Positions 7,050 to 16,209 of a DNA stretch of 32,014 nt are shown here, piece after piece. Position numbers and translations under genes: made by a program. Origin of the DNA: Acidimicrobiales bacterium (lineage in GTDB: Bacteria > Actinomycetota > Acidimicrobiia > Acidimicrobiales > RAAP-2); NCBI GenBank assembly GCA_017883025.1, contig JADGOH010000062.1:1-32014 (forward strand), given 5' to 3'. Each line of letters starts with the position of its first letter. Position 1 is the first letter of the stretch. The notes under the pieces were generated by a model. It did no database searches, was not told the origin of the DNA, and was given only the letters and a program-made list of their open reading frames with translations.

Positions 7050-7991
7050 TCAGGGGGTGACGTAGCGGGCGCTGAGGTCGGCCAGCGTGGCCTCGCACCC
7101 GTCTGCGCACGACCGGACGATGTCGCCCACCGGCCGGATGGCGTCGATCCGCCCGGCCACCTGGCCACCCAGGGCGATCCCGGCCCCGAGGTCACCACCG
7201 AAGTACACGTCGCGCACGTTCCCGAACGACGCCATGGCATTGCGCGCGTGGTCGAACTCCAGTGCCTCGCTGTAGGGCGTCCGCAACGCCCGCAACGCCG
7301 GCGAGGCGTGCTGGTTGAGGAAGACGGTGTCGGTGGCGGCGGCGTCCAGGATCGCCTGCTTCCAGTTCGGGTGGATGGGGGACTCGGCGGCGGTCACCAT
7401 CACCGTCCCGAGCTGCACTCCCTCGGCCCCGAGCGCGAACGCCGCCGCCATCGTCGGGCCGTCGAGGAAGCCGCCGGCGGCGATGACCGGCACCTCGAAG
7501 GCCGACGTGACCGAGGGCAGCAGCACCATGGTGGACACGGGACGGGGGTTCTTGAATCCGCCGCCCTCGCCGCCCTCGACGATCAGCCCGTCCACCCCGG
7601 CCTCGACGGCCTTGGCCGCCGCCCGCAGGGTGGGGACGACGTGGAACACGGTCAGCCCGGCGCCCTTCAGCTGGGCCGTGTACTTGGTGGGGCTGCCGGC
7701 CGACGTGGTCACGAAGCGCACGCCCTGGGCGATGACGAAGTCGACGATGACCGTGGGGTCGGCCACGAAGGCCTGCGCGATGTTGACGCCGAAGGGCTTG
7801 TCGGTCAGGTCCTTCATCTTGGCGATCTCGTCCCGGATGGCGTCGAGCTCGCCCGAGGAGGTCTCGATGATCCCCATGGCGCCGGCGTTGGAGACGGCGG
7901 AGGCGAGCGCCGAGCGGGCGATCCACCCCATGGGGGCCTGGACGATGGGGATCTCGATTCCGAGGAGCTCGGTCACGCGGTTGGAGAGCAT
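7050..7991 (-). CDS. Nitronate monooxygenase-family FMN protein lacking the usual His
   Basis: A 313-residue TIM-barrel flavoprotein of the NMO/2-nitropropane dioxygenase and FabK-like group. The visible family marks are the IPIVQAPMGWIA opening (14-25), DKPFGVNI (64-71), the phosphate-binding VIAAGGFLDGPTMAAAFALG (169-188) and EGVQLGTVM (190-198). In classical members the middle segment reads EGxEAGGHxG with a catalytic histidine; here it is VEGGEGGGFKNPRP (138-151), with Phe146 in place of that His. It may therefore act as an NAD(P)H-dependent reductase or on CoA substrates instead of oxidising nitronates, similar to the IpdC-type actinobacterial relatives. Convergent with the radical SAM gene (24-nt gap). 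Confidence 0.85.
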   Translation of the reverse strand: MLSNRVTELLGIEIPIVQAPMGWIARSALASAVSNAGAMGIIETSSGELDAIRDEIAKMKDLTDKPFGVNIAQAFVADPTVIVDFVIAQGVRFVTTSAGSPTKYTAQLKGAGLTVFHVVPTLRAAAKAVEAGVDGLIVEGGEGGGFKNPRPVSTMVLLPSVTSAFEVPVIAAGGFLDGPTMAAAFALGAEGVQLGTVMVTAAESPIHPNWKQAILDAAATDTVFLNQHASPALRALRTPYSEALEFDHARNAMASFGNVRDVYFGGDLGAGIALGGQVAGRIDAIRPVGDIVRSCADGCEATLADLSARYVTP

Positions 7992-8017
7992 CCCCGAAGC
8001 TTGGCATGCGTCCGGCG

Positions 8018-8048
8018 GAGCCGGCCGAGCGCGGCGGGCTGCCGGCTC
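8018..8048 (-). terminator. Hairpin at the 3' end of the K+ channel gene
   Basis: GAGCCGGC (8018-8025) and GCCGGCTC (8041-8048) form an 8-bp perfect stem with a 15-nt loop. It overlaps the channel stop codon on the minus strand. No T-tract follows. It could separate the channel gene from the flavoprotein gene downstream. Confidence 0.4.
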
Positions 8049-8649
8049 AGGCGGACGGCGGCGGATCGACGGCCGCCGCGGTGGCGCCGGGTCCCGCGCT
8101 GTTGCGCTCGTCGGCGGTCCGACCGGCCACGCCGAAGATGACCCGCACGACGATTGCGATGACGGCGAGGTCGGCGATCATCTGGACCGTCGTCACCAGA
8201 CGAGCCAGGTCGCTGTGCGGGGTGATGTCACCGAAGCCGACCGTCGAGAACACCGTGACGGTGAAGTAGAGCGCCGTCACGCGGCTCATCCCGACGTTGA
8301 AGGTGTGCGGGTCCGAGTTCGACATGTTGAGGTAGATCCAGGCGAAGAAGACCAGGAAGAGGGGGATCACCACGGCCATCGCCACCCCGGCGCGCAGCAT
8401 CGGGTGCCGGGCTTTCGTGATGCTCCGGATCTCGAAGAGCAGGACCGCGACGAAGATCGCCGCGGCCACGCCCAGGCGTGCCATGACGCCGACGTCCCTG
8501 ACGATGCTCCCCGACCGGTGGCGCAGGTTGACCGGCATCAGGAAGTAGGCGGCCAGGAGGACTCCGGTGCTGAGGGCGGCCCGGACGCCGGTTCCCAGGA
8601 GCTCACGGCGTTCGACGTCGCCGATTCCGACGATGGATGACGTGGCCAC
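8047..8649 (-). CDS. Potassium channel (Ion_trans_2 family)
   Basis: A 200-residue integral membrane protein. Four hydrophobic segments are visible: about 22-42, 55-74, 88-109 and, after the pore loop, 152-174. The pore helix and selectivity filter TVFSTVGFGDITP (132-144) contain TVGFGD, the K+ channel signature, so the last two helices form a KcsA/MthK-like pore. The C-terminal tail is short (about 25 residues), with no RCK/TrkA domain, so gating is not by a fused ligand domain. The start is GTG 8649 with no good Shine-Dalgarno but a CAGGCT box 6 nt upstream, suggesting a leaderless transcript. It probably sets membrane potential or K+ flux. Confidence 0.88.
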   Translation of the reverse strand: MATSSIVGIGDVERRELLGTGVRAALSTGVLLAAYFLMPVNLRHRSGSIVRDVGVMARLGVAAAIFVAVLLFEIRSITKARHPMLRAGVAMAVVIPLFLVFFAWIYLNMSNSDPHTFNVGMSRVTALYFTVTVFSTVGFGDITPHSDLARLVTTVQMIADLAVIAIVVRVIFGVAGRTADERNSAGPGATAAAVDPPPSA

Positions 8650-8655
8650 GGATCC

Positions 8656-8661
8656 AGCCTG
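8656..8661 (-). promoter_or_regulatory. Putative leaderless -10 box (CAGGCT) of the K+ channel gene
   Basis: On the minus strand CAGGCT is followed by 6 nt (GGATCC) and the GTG start. The identical box and spacing precede the DUF167 gene at 23722. It deviates from TANNNT at the first base. Confidence 0.4.
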
Positions 8662-8707
8662 TCAGGCCCGGGGGTGCCCGGGACGGACCCCTGCTGGTTT
8701 GGCGGGC

Positions 8708-9559
8708 TCAGCCCCGCTTCGGATCGGACAGATACGCGACGAGTGCGTCCCGGCGCCGGGCGATGAGCCGGAGCGCGTAGCGGTGCCCGAGCCAGACGGC
8801 TGCCGCGGCGATGGCGCACGCCAGGGCGATGCCGAGGCCGAAGTCGTTGTCCGGAAGCTTCTTGGTGAGCCCACTCGGCGAGGTCAGTCCCCAGATCAGC
8901 AGGGACGGCGACAGGAAGGCGATCGTCAGGCCCGGCACGACGGCGTAGGGCAGGAGCACGAGCGTCCCCCATCGCAGCAGCATCGGTTTCCAGTCGCGCC
9001 GACGGCTCCACCGGTAGCGGAGCGGTACCGGGTGGTACGGGTACAGGATCCCGAGCCAGCCCGAGACGGCGAGGACGCCGAACGGCACCACGCCGATGGC
9101 GACGGCGGAGTAGACGGCGGTGATCTTGTCCGACTGGCCGGCACCCGCGATGAACGAGATGAGCAGGCAGATCGGGGCAACGAAGCACCACAGCACGGTG
9201 CTCTTGGCCAAGAGCAGGCGACCGAGCACGCGGGGCTCGTCGATGGCGGCCAGCACCCGGAGGCCGTCGGGGGCGAGCACGTTGGTCGCCGGCACGTCGG
9301 AGTACATCCAGCTCGACAGCACGAAGGCGAACGCCACGCTCCCGTGCAGCGTGAAGAGGTCGTCGACGAGCTTCGGCGGGAGGAAGAACCACGCCGAGCT
9401 CATGAGCCCGGCATTGATGGCGACGGTCAGCGGGGTCTCGAACGGCGGCCGCAGGACCCGGCGCCACTCGGCCCGCAGGGCTTCCCGCAGGGTGCCGGGG
9501 AGCGGCCCGTCGTAGGCGCGGACGTCGGCCGCCATCGGCTCCGGTGTGCTCGGGACCAT
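8708..9559 (-). CDS. Multi-pass membrane protein of unknown function
   Basis: A 283-residue protein with about six hydrophobic segments: near 45-65, 70-90, 118-140, 146-170, 192-220 and 238-258. Basic loops ([24 protein letters not shown]) suggest cytoplasmic faces. The soluble N-terminus ([21 protein letters not shown]) and overall layout recall permease subunits of ABC-2-type exporters, but I see no defining motif and no ATPase is adjacent. I do not recognise the family. The ATG at 9559 is chosen because a TAGGGT box lies 7 nt upstream; the frame stays open to 9688 but would run across the divergent xylA promoter region. Confidence 0.7.
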   Translation of the reverse strand: MVPSTPEPMAADVRAYDGPLPGTLREALRAEWRRVLRPPFETPLTVAINAGLMSSAWFFLPPKLVDDLFTLHGSVAFAFVLSSWMYSDVPATNVLAPDGLRVLAAIDEPRVLGRLLLAKSTVLWCFVAPICLLISFIAGAGQSDKITAVYSAVAIGVVPFGVLAVSGWLGILYPYHPVPLRYRWSRRRDWKPMLLRWGTLVLLPYAVVPGLTIAFLSPSLLIWGLTSPSGLTKKLPDNDFGLGIALACAIAAAAVWLGHRYALRLIARRRDALVAYLSDPKRG

Positions 9560-9566
9560 CGGATCG

Positions 9567-9572
9567 ACCCTA
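9567..9572 (-). promoter_or_regulatory. Leaderless -10 box (TAGGGT) of the membrane protein gene
   Basis: On the minus strand TAGGGT is followed by 7 nt and the ATG at 9559, leaving no room for a Shine-Dalgarno. The same hexamer precedes the glycerate kinase ATG at 14791. Confidence 0.6.
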
Positions 9573-9674
9573 CACACTGGGTGCGGCCGGGCCGTGCGAC
9601 CCCATGGTGGCGCCGACCGGCGGCCGACGCGAAGATGCGGTGGTGCGCAGCCGCCGAACAGGGTCGAGCGGGAC

Positions 9675-11012
9675 GTGACCGACACCACGGAGTTCTTCGA
9701 GGGGATCGGACCGATCCGCTACGCGGGGCCGGCGAGCGACGACCCGCTGACGTACCGCTGGTACGACGCCGACCGCGTCGTGGCGGGACGGCGCATGGAG
9801 GATCAGCTGCGGATGGCCGTCTGCTACTGGCACAGCTTCGTGTGGCCGGGATCGGACATCTTCGGTGAGGGGACGCTCGACCGGCCCTGGAACGCGCCGG
9901 GGCTGGAGCCGATGGCGGCGGCCCGCCGGAAGATGGCGGCCGCCTTCGAGTTCTTCGCCAAGCTCGCCACGCCCTTCTTCTGCTTCCACGACCGGGACAT
10001 CGCCCCGGCCGGCGACACCTTCGCCGAGTCGTGCGCCCGCCTCGACGCCATGGTCGACGAGGCGATCGGGCACATGGAGCGCTCCGGTGTCCGGCTCCTG
10101 TGGGGGACGGCCAACCTGTTCTCCCACCCGCGCTACGCCGCCGGCTCGGCGACCAACCCCGACCCGGAGGTCTTCGCCCACGCTGCCGCCCAGGTGTGCC
10201 ACGTCCTCGAGGCGACCCACCGGATGGGCGGGGCCAACTACGTCCTGTGGGGCGGGCGCGAGGGCTACGACACCCTGCTCAACACCGACCTGGTCCGCGA
10301 GGAGGCCCAACTCGCCCGGTTCCTCCACCTGGTGGTCGAGCACAAGCACCGGATCGGGTTCGCGGGGTCGATCCTGATCGAGCCCAAGCCCGCCGAGCCG
10401 GCCAAGCACCAGTACGACCACGACGCGGCCACCGTGGCCGGCTTCCTGGCCCGGCACGGCCTCGAGGGGGAGGTGCTGGTCAACCTGGAGGGCAACCACG
10501 CCACGCTCGCCGGGCACAGCTTCCACCACGAGGTGGCGACGGCCGTCGCCACCGGCGTGTTCGGCTCGATCGACGCCAACCGGGGCGACCCGCAGAACGG
10601 GTGGGACACCGACCAGTTCCCAACCTCGGTCGAGGAGTGCACGCTCGTCCTCTACGAGATCCTCGCCGACGGCGGATTCACGACCGGCGGCATCAACTTC
10701 GACACGAAGCTGCGCCGCCAGTCGGTGGCCCGCGACGACCTGTTCCACGGGCACGTCGGGGCCGTCGACACGATGGCCCGGGCCTTGCTGGCCGCGGCGT
10801 CGTTGCTCGAGTCGGGCGCCCTCGCCGACCGGAAGACGGCGCGCTACGCCGGGTGGGACGAACCCCTCGGGGCCCGCATCCTCGGCGGGAGCGCCACGTT
10901 GGCCGACCTGCACCGCCTCGTCCTCGACGAGGAGCTCGACCCGACACCCGACTCGGGGCGCCAGGAGCTGCTCGAGAACCTGGTGAACCGCCACGTCGAG
11001 CGGACGCGGTGA
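9675..11012 (+). CDS. xylA: Xylose isomerase
   Basis: A 445-residue class II (E. coli-like length) xylose isomerase converting D-xylose to D-xylulose with two divalent metals. The catalytic His is in [10 protein letters not shown] (H105, D108). Substrate and metal positions are visible: [10 protein letters not shown] (145-154), [15 protein letters not shown] (191-205), IEPKP (E236, K238), [12 protein letters not shown] (E272, H275), D300 in GSIDANRGD, and GWDTDQFPT (D311, D313). The GTG start at 9675 follows GAGCGGGAC; a CAGGGT box lies 10 nt upstream. The divergent 115-nt gap to the membrane protein gene must hold its promoter, but I see no clear operator. Its stop overlaps the GH3 start by four bases (GTGA), so the genes are translationally coupled. 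Confidence 0.97.
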   Translation: MTDTTEFFEGIGPIRYAGPASDDPLTYRWYDADRVVAGRRMEDQLRMAVCYWHSFVWPGSDIFGEGTLDRPWNAPGLEPMAAARRKMAAAFEFFAKLATPFFCFHDRDIAPAGDTFAESCARLDAMVDEAIGHMERSGVRLLWGTANLFSHPRYAAGSATNPDPEVFAHAAAQVCHVLEATHRMGGANYVLWGGREGYDTLLNTDLVREEAQLARFLHLVVEHKHRIGFAGSILIEPKPAEPAKHQYDHDAATVAGFLARHGLEGEVLVNLEGNHATLAGHSFHHEVATAVATGVFGSIDANRGDPQNGWDTDQFPTSVEECTLVLYEILADGGFTTGGINFDTKLRRQSVARDDLFHGHVGAVDTMARALLAAASLLESGALADRKTARYAGWDEPLGARILGGSATLADLHRLVLDEELDPTPDSGRQELLENLVNRHVERTR

Positions 11013-13240
11013 CCGGCCTGCCCGATACCGGGGCGACCGGGCCCACCCCGTTCGCTTCCTCCGTCGATCGGGTCCGGGGCGGCGCCGACCATCACGCCGA
11101 GGCCCGGGCACTGGTGGCGGCCATGACGGACGAGGAGAAGCTCGGCTGCCTCGACGGGGACACCGAATTCTGGTCCGGCATCGTCGACATGGTCGGCGGT
11201 GGCTACCACCGCCACGCCTGGCCTGCCGCCGTGGTCGCGAGACTGGGCGTCCCGGGCATCCACTTCGCCGACGGACCCCGTGGCTGCGTGATCGGCCCGG
11301 CCACCTGCTTCCCCGTGTCGATGGCCCGGGGGGCCACGTTCGATCCCGAGCTCGAGGAGCGGATCGGCCGGGTCATCGGCACCGAGCTGCGGGCGATGGG
11401 GGCGACCTACACCGGGGCCGTGTGCATGAACCTCCTCCGCCACCCCGGATGGGGACGGGCCCAGGAGACCTACGGCGAGGATCCCCACCACGTGGGCGAG
11501 ATGGCCGCGGCGCTGACCCGGGGCCTCCAGACCCGGGTCATGGCCTGCATGAAGCACTTCGCCTGCAACTCGATGGAGGAGGCCCGGTTCCGGGTGGACG
11601 TGACGGTGGACGAGCGCGCGCTCCACGAGGTCTACCTGCCCCACTTCCGCCGGGTGGCCGACGAGGGCGTGGCATCGGTCATGTCCGCGTACAACTCGGT
11701 CAACGGGAACTGGTGCGGTGAGCACACCGTGCTGCTCACCGACGTCCTGCGCGCCGAGTGGGGATGGGACGGGTTCGTGACCTCCGACTTCATCGCCGGC
11801 CTCCGCGACCCGGTCCTGTCAGTGACGGCTGGCCTGGAGATCGAGATGCCGTTCCGCCAGCAGCGGGCCCAGCACCTGCCGGACGCGGTGGCGTCCGGCG
11901 CCCTGGCCCTGGCCGACGTCGAGGCCCGAGTCGAGGCCACGCTGGCCACCCTGCTGCGGTTCGCCCACGTGTTCGAGCGGGCGCCCGACCCCTCGGTGCT
12001 CGCCGCACCGGACCACCGGGACCTGGCCCGGGAGGCCGCCGCCGCGGCGATGGTGCTCCTACGCAACGAGGGCGGGCTCCTCCCGGTGACGACGGATCCC
12101 GGGCGCGTGGCTGTCCTCGGCCGGCTCGCGGCCGTCCCCAACCTGGGCGACGGCGGGTCGAGCGACGTCTACCCTCCCGAGGTGTCGACGCTCCTCGACG
12201 GCGTGCGGGCGGCGTTCCCGACCGCCGACGTCGTGCACCACGACACCGATGCATCCGTGGCGGAGGGGGCGGACCTGGCCATCGTCGTGGTGGGATGCAC
12301 CAAGGCCGACGAGGGCGAGTTCATCGACGTCGGGACGAGCGAGTCGATGCTGGCCATGTTCCCACCGCCGCCTCCCGGCGGGTCGGCGCCGCCGCCCGCT
12401 GCCGTGGCCGAGGAGCCGCCGGCACCCGACCTCCCCGTCGACGCCGCGCCCTCCGTTGACGCGCCCTCCGACGCCGCCACGGAGCACGGGACCTTCGCCC
12501 CGGGCGGTGACCGCCGGTCGCTCCGGCTGTCCGCCGCCGACGAGGCCCTGGTGCGGGGGACCGCCGCCGCCTGCCCCCGCACGGTGGTGGCCGTCATGGG
12601 CGGCTCGGCTGTGGTCATGCCGTGGCTCGAGGGGGTGCCGGCCACGCTGCAGGTCTGGTATCCGGGCATGGAAGGCGGCAGCGCGTTCGCCGACGTGCTG
12701 ACCGGGGTACGGGAGCCTGGCGGGCGGCTCCCGTTCGCCCTGCCACGCGACGAGGCCGACCTGGTCGCGTGGGATCCGGACGCCGACACCGTCGTCTACG
12801 ACCTCTTCCACGGGCAGTGGAAGCTCGACCGCGACGGCGTGGCCCCGCACCGGCCGTTCGGCGCGGGGCTCGGCTACACCGACTTCGAGTTGGACCCCGG
12901 ATCGGCGCACGTGCGACAGGTCGGGCCCGGGGTGACCACCGGGTCGGTCGAGGTGGCGGTGGCCAACGCCGGCGACCGACCGGGCTCCACCGTCGTGTTC
13001 GCGTTCGCCGGGCTCCCGGGTTCGAGCGTGGACCGTCCGCTGCGGCGCCTGGTCGGCTTCCGGCGGGTGGTGCTCGACGCCGGCGCCCGCACGGTGGTGG
13101 TGCTTCCGTTCGACCTGGCCACCCTGGCCGTGCGGCGGGGCGGCGGCTGGTTCCAGGAGCCGGGCCGCTACGTGCTCGACGTCGGCACCGACGCCGGGAC
13201 GCCGGTCGCCACGGTGACCGTGGACGTGTCGGGCACGTGA
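11009..13240 (+). CDS. Glycoside hydrolase family 3 (probable beta-xylosidase or beta-glucosidase)
   Basis: A 743-residue GH3 enzyme that removes terminal beta-linked sugars with retention. The N-terminal barrel carries [10 protein letters not shown] (83-92), the substrate-binding KHFACNSME (182-190) and the nucleophile Asp260 in FVTSDF. The alpha/beta sandwich follows ([11 protein letters not shown], 350-360), then a fibronectin-III-like end with [12 protein letters not shown]. There is no signal peptide, so it acts in the cytoplasm. A Pro/Ala/Asp-rich insertion (about 452-495) interrupts the second domain near where the acid/base residue normally sits; E435/E437 (KADEGEF) are candidates. 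Placement between xylA and xylB points to xylo-oligosaccharides, inferred from context. The GTG start overlaps xylA. Confidence 0.9.
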   Translation: MTGLPDTGATGPTPFASSVDRVRGGADHHAEARALVAAMTDEEKLGCLDGDTEFWSGIVDMVGGGYHRHAWPAAVVARLGVPGIHFADGPRGCVIGPATCFPVSMARGATFDPELEERIGRVIGTELRAMGATYTGAVCMNLLRHPGWGRAQETYGEDPHHVGEMAAALTRGLQTRVMACMKHFACNSMEEARFRVDVTVDERALHEVYLPHFRRVADEGVASVMSAYNSVNGNWCGEHTVLLTDVLRAEWGWDGFVTSDFIAGLRDPVLSVTAGLEIEMPFRQQRAQHLPDAVASGALALADVEARVEATLATLLRFAHVFERAPDPSVLAAPDHRDLAREAAAAAMVLLRNEGGLLPVTTDPGRVAVLGRLAAVPNLGDGGSSDVYPPEVSTLLDGVRAAFPTADVVHHDTDASVAEGADLAIVVVGCTKADEGEFIDVGTSESMLAMFPPPPPGGSAPPPAAVAEEPPAPDLPVDAAPSVDAPSDAATEHGTFAPGGDRRSLRLSAADEALVRGTAAACPRTVVAVMGGSAVVMPWLEGVPATLQVWYPGMEGGSAFADVLTGVREPGGRLPFALPRDEADLVAWDPDADTVVYDLFHGQWKLDRDGVAPHRPFGAGLGYTDFELDPGSAHVRQVGPGVTTGSVEVAVANAGDRPGSTVVFAFAGLPGSSVDRPLRRLVGFRRVVLDAGARTVVVLPFDLATLAVRRGGGWFQEPGRYVLDVGTDAGTPVATVTVDVSGT

Positions 13241-13280
13241 CGCGTCACCGGAGGTCGCCGACCGACCAGGCCCGCTGACC

Positions 13281-14717
13281 GTGCCGCTCGTCCTGGGGGT
13301 GGACAGCTCCACCCAATCGACCAAGGTGGAGCTGCGGGACGCCGACGACGGCACCCTGGTGGGGTCGGCGCAGGCACCCCACCCGGCCGTCCACCCGCCC
13401 GCTTCGGAGCAGGACCCCGAATCGTGGTGGGAGGCGCTCTGCCTGGCCGTGGCCCAGGCCACCGCCGACGGGTCCCACGACGTGGCGGCCATATCCGTTG
13501 CGGCCCAGCAGCACGGCATGGTCGTGCTGGACGGGGCCGGCCGCCCGTTACGGGACGCCAAGCTCTGGAACGACACCGAGTCCGCCCCCGAGGCGGCGGC
13601 CATGGTCGCCGAGCTCGGCGCGGCCTGGTGGACCGCCCGCACCGGATCGGTGCCGGTGGCCGCCTTCACCGTCACCAAGCTGGCCTGGCTGGCCAGGCAC
13701 GAGCCAGACACGGCCCGCGTCGTGCACTCGGTCCTGCTGCCCCACGACTACCTCACCTACCGACTCACCGGTCGGCGGGTCACCGACCGGGGCGACGCCT
13801 CGGGGACCGGCTACTTCGACCCGACCGGCGACGCCTGGCTGCCGGACCTGTTGGAGCAGGTCGTCGGGGCCGGCGCGTGGCTCGAACGGCTGCCCGAGGT
13901 CCTCGGGCCGACCGAGTCGGCCGGCCCGGTGGACGGCCCGGGGCTGGTGGCCCTGGACCTCGGTCCCGTCGGGAAGGTTGGCCCCGGCACCGGCGACAAC
14001 ATGGCGGCCGCCCTCGGGCTCGGACTCACCCCCGGACAGGCGTGCGTGTCGATCGGCACGTCCGGCACCGTCTACACCCGCTCCGGTTCGTCGGTGACCG
14101 ACCCGACCGGCGCGGTGGCGGGGTTCGCCGACGCCACCGGCGGATTCCTGCCCCTCGTCTGCACGCTCAACGCCACCCGGGTCACGGGGGCCGTCGCCCG
14201 TCTGCTCGGGGTCACGCCGGCCGGGCTCGACGAACTGGCGCTGGCCGCCGCGTCCGGGGCGTCCGGCGTCACCCTGCTGCCCTACTTCGACGGCGAGCGC
14301 ACGCCGGACCGGCCGGACGCCACCGGGACGATCGCGGGGATCCGGGCCGACGTCGACCGCGAGGACCTGGCCAGGGCCGCCTTCGAGGGTGTGGTGTGCG
14401 GGCTGCTCGACGGACTGGACGCGCTGTCGGACGTGGTGCCGCTCGACGACGGCCCGCTGCTGCTGGTGGGCGGGGGCGCACGGTCGGCTGCCTTCCGCCG
14501 GTTCCTGGCCGACCTGTCGGGGCGACCCGTGCTGGTGCCCCAGGTGGAGGAGGCGGCGGCCACCGGGGCCGCCGTGCAGGCCGCCGCCGTCCTGACGGGG
14601 CGCCCGCTCGACGAGGTCCAGTCGGCGTGGGGTGTGGGCGGTGGCGTCCTCGTCGAGCCGGACGGCGCGGTGGACGCGGCGGCGGTGCGCGACGCCTATG
14701 CCGCCGTCCGGGGCTGA
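13281..14717 (+). CDS. xylB: Xylulokinase (FGGY family)
   Basis: A 478-residue FGGY-family sugar kinase. The ATP-grasping first strand is GVDSSTQSTK (6-15); AQQHGMVVLD carries the family's substrate-binding QQHG; KLWNDTES (residues about 94-101) and the middle segment RGDASGTGYFDP are xylulokinase-like. The second phosphate segment is SIGTSGTVYT, and the adenosine motif is LLLVGGGARSAAFRRFLADL. It phosphorylates the D-xylulose made by XylA to xylulose-5-phosphate for the pentose phosphate pathway. The GTG at 13281 is fixed by an in-frame stop just upstream. A GGAGG lies 25-30 nt before it, too far for a normal site, so initiation may depend on read-through from GH3. An exact palindrome, GTGACGCGTCAC (13237-13248), spans the GH3 stop. 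Confidence 0.95.
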   Translation: MPLVLGVDSSTQSTKVELRDADDGTLVGSAQAPHPAVHPPASEQDPESWWEALCLAVAQATADGSHDVAAISVAAQQHGMVVLDGAGRPLRDAKLWNDTESAPEAAAMVAELGAAWWTARTGSVPVAAFTVTKLAWLARHEPDTARVVHSVLLPHDYLTYRLTGRRVTDRGDASGTGYFDPTGDAWLPDLLEQVVGAGAWLERLPEVLGPTESAGPVDGPGLVALDLGPVGKVGPGTGDNMAAALGLGLTPGQACVSIGTSGTVYTRSGSSVTDPTGAVAGFADATGGFLPLVCTLNATRVTGAVARLLGVTPAGLDELALAAASGASGVTLLPYFDGERTPDRPDATGTIAGIRADVDREDLARAAFEGVVCGLLDGLDALSDVVPLDDGPLLLVGGGARSAAFRRFLADLSGRPVLVPQVEEAAATGAAVQAAAVLTGRPLDEVQSAWGVGGGVLVEPDGAVDAAAVRDAYAAVRG

Positions 14718-14742
14718 GGCCACCGACCGGCGCCGGGTGGCC
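14718..14742 (+). terminator. Hairpin terminator after xylB
   Basis: GGCCACC (14718-14724) pairs with GGTGGCC (14736-14742) across an 11-nt loop, starting at the base after the xylB stop. No T-run is present. The following gene has its own promoter. Confidence 0.45.
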
Positions 14743-14790
14743 GGCCCATCCTCCGGGTGGTGGTTCCCGCCCTTCGGGCCCGTTGCTCGG

Positions 14791-14796
14791 TAGGGT
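14791..14796 (+). promoter_or_regulatory. Leaderless -10 box (TAGGGT) of the glycerate kinase gene
   Basis: TAGGGT is followed by 6 nt (CCGGGG) and the ATG at 14803. There is no Shine-Dalgarno, so the transcript is probably leaderless. Confidence 0.6.
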
Positions 14797-14802
14797 CCGG
14801 GG

Positions 14803-15828
14803 ATGCCCCGGGTCGTGGTCGCGCCGGACAAGTTCCGGGGGACCGCCACGGCGGCCGAGGTGGCGGGGGCCATGTGCGGAGCCGCCACCGGGCTCGGCTG
14901 GCAGGCCGTCCGGCTCCCCCTGTCGGACGGTGGCGACGGCATGCTCGACGCCTGTGCGGCGCTGGCGCCCGAGCCGGTCGTCACCCGCGTCACGGGACCG
15001 GACGGGTCGCCTGTCGACGCCGGGTGGCGCCTCGGCGAAGGTGTCGCCGTGGTCGAGCTGGCCCGGGCCTCGGGCCTGGCCCTGGTGGGCGGCCCCGACG
15101 GCAACGACCCGGTCCGGGCCACGTCTCGAGGGACCGGCGAGTTGCTCGTGGCAGCTGCGAGGCGGGTCGGACGGGGTGGGAGGCTGATCCTCGGCCTGGG
15201 GGGCTCGGCCACCACCGACGGCGGTCGCGGCATCTGGGAGGCGGTCGTGGAGGCGGGCGGGCTGGACGGGGTCGAGCTGGTGGGGGCGTGCGATGTGGAG
15301 ACGCGGTACTGCGACGCCGCCGAGGTGTTCGGGCCGCAGAAGGGCGCCGGCCCCGACGACGTCGTCGCGCTGACCGAGCGGCTGGTGCGGCAGGCCCAGG
15401 TGTGGGCGGACGATCTCGGGGTGGACGTCCGGGACGTCCCCGGATCCGGGGCGGCCGGGGGAGCGGGCGGTGCGGTGGTGGCCCTCGGCGGCTCACTCCG
15501 GTCGGGGTACCGGCTGGTGGCCGACCTGGTGGGCCTCGGGCCGGCGCTCGAGGGCAGCGACCGGGTGGTGACGGGGGAGGGGGCACTCGACGCCGGGTCC
15601 TTCGCCGGCAAGGTGGTGGGCGGGGTGGTCGGCGACGCCCGGGGTCGGGAGATCGCCACACTGGTCGTGGTCGGCCGGGCTACGGCTGCGGCCACCGCCG
15701 AGGCCGAACGTGCGGGGTGCGTCGTGGTGTCCCTGACCGACCGCTTCGGCGAGGCCCGGTCGCTCGGGGACACGGCCGCCTGTGTGGCCGAGGTGACGGC
15801 AGCCTGGCTCGGGCCCGCTCCGGGGTGA
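14803..15828 (+). CDS. Glycerate kinase (type I, GlxK/GarK family)
   Basis: A 341-residue enzyme phosphorylating D-glycerate. The opening VVVAPDKFRGTATAAEVA (residues 4-21) is the family signature, followed by LPLSDGGDGMLDA (44-56), the RATSRGTGELL region, and the strongly conserved LILGLGGSATTDGGRG near 126-141. AEVFGPQKGAGP and DRVVTGEGALDAGSFAGKVV complete the pattern. Length and order are standard. It follows the xylose operon but is separated from it by a hairpin and has its own leaderless promoter, so a direct link to pentose use is uncertain. It more likely serves glycolate/glyoxylate or serine metabolism. Confidence 0.95.
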   Translation: MPRVVVAPDKFRGTATAAEVAGAMCGAATGLGWQAVRLPLSDGGDGMLDACAALAPEPVVTRVTGPDGSPVDAGWRLGEGVAVVELARASGLALVGGPDGNDPVRATSRGTGELLVAAARRVGRGGRLILGLGGSATTDGGRGIWEAVVEAGGLDGVELVGACDVETRYCDAAEVFGPQKGAGPDDVVALTERLVRQAQVWADDLGVDVRDVPGSGAAGGAGGAVVALGGSLRSGYRLVADLVGLGPALEGSDRVVTGEGALDAGSFAGKVVGGVVGDARGREIATLVVVGRATAAATAEAERAGCVVVSLTDRFGEARSLGDTAACVAEVTAAWLGPAPG

Positions 15829-15846
15829 GCCTCGGGCCGGAGCGGG
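15814..15846 (+). terminator. Perfect 10-bp hairpin at the end of the glycerate kinase gene
   Basis: CCCGCTCCGG (15814-15823) pairs exactly with CCGGAGCGGG (15837-15846). The loop holds the TGA stop codon. There is no T-tract. It would insulate the kinase from the riboswitch-controlled operon that begins about 130 nt later. Confidence 0.5.
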
Positions 15847-15975
15847 GAGGGGTCACTGGGTCTGCACCGGTCCGCCCGGTGTGGGCGACCGGCCTGCCAA
15901 CCGGGGTCGGAGCGCCCGACCCGGCGGCAATCCCGGTGGCGTCGAGCGGCCGGGATCCCTGGGGGGGCGGACTGC

Positions 15976-15981
15976 TAGTGT
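15976..15981 (+). promoter_or_regulatory. -10 box (TAGTGT) of the cobalamin transport operon
   Basis: TAGTGT sits in GACTGCTAGTGTCGGAG, about 9 nt before the first paired base of the riboswitch. The transcript would therefore begin just upstream of the aptamer. No clear -35 was identified. Confidence 0.55.
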
Positions 15982-15989
15982 CGGAGCCG

Positions 15990-16108
15990 AAGCATGAAGT
16001 CCCCAGGCGGGGAAGCCGGTCGGAGTCCGGCGCTGGTCCGCAACCGTAGGCAGCACCACCACCGAGGTCGGGTGAGGTGCGGCGAGTCGGGATACCGCCC
16101 GGGTGCTT
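15990..16108 (+). promoter_or_regulatory. Cobalamin (adenosylcobalamin) riboswitch
   Basis: The leader carries the conserved parts of the cobalamin aptamer in order. The closing stem pairs AAGCA (15990-15994) with TGCTT (16104-16108). The core runs GGGAAGCCGGT (about 16010-16020), CGGAGTCCGGCGCTG, then GTCCGCAACCGT (16037-16048), and ends in the B12 box GAGTCGGGATACCGCCC (16084-16100). About 100 nt separate it from the first start codon. That stretch should hold the expression platform, either a terminator or a sequestered ribosome site, but I could not identify the switching helix. It is expected to shut off the four genes below when cobalamin is plentiful. Confidence 0.9.
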
Positions 16109-16209
16109 GATGAGTCCCACCCGTCGAGAACAGCGGTCCGGACTCGGTCATCGGGGGCGGTGCGCCTTCCGGTGCTCCCGGGGTCGTGGCCCGGAAGCGA
16201 GCAGGCCCC

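Noticed and set aside
10031-11008. Upstream extension of the GH3 frame through xylA
   Set aside because: The extension is out of frame with xylA and compositionally spurious; GH3 homology begins just after the GTG at 11009.
13237-13248. Palindrome GTGACGCGTCAC as an operator for xylB
   Set aside because: It is exact but lies at the GH3 stop with no nearby promoter and no second copy; likely chance in GC-rich DNA.
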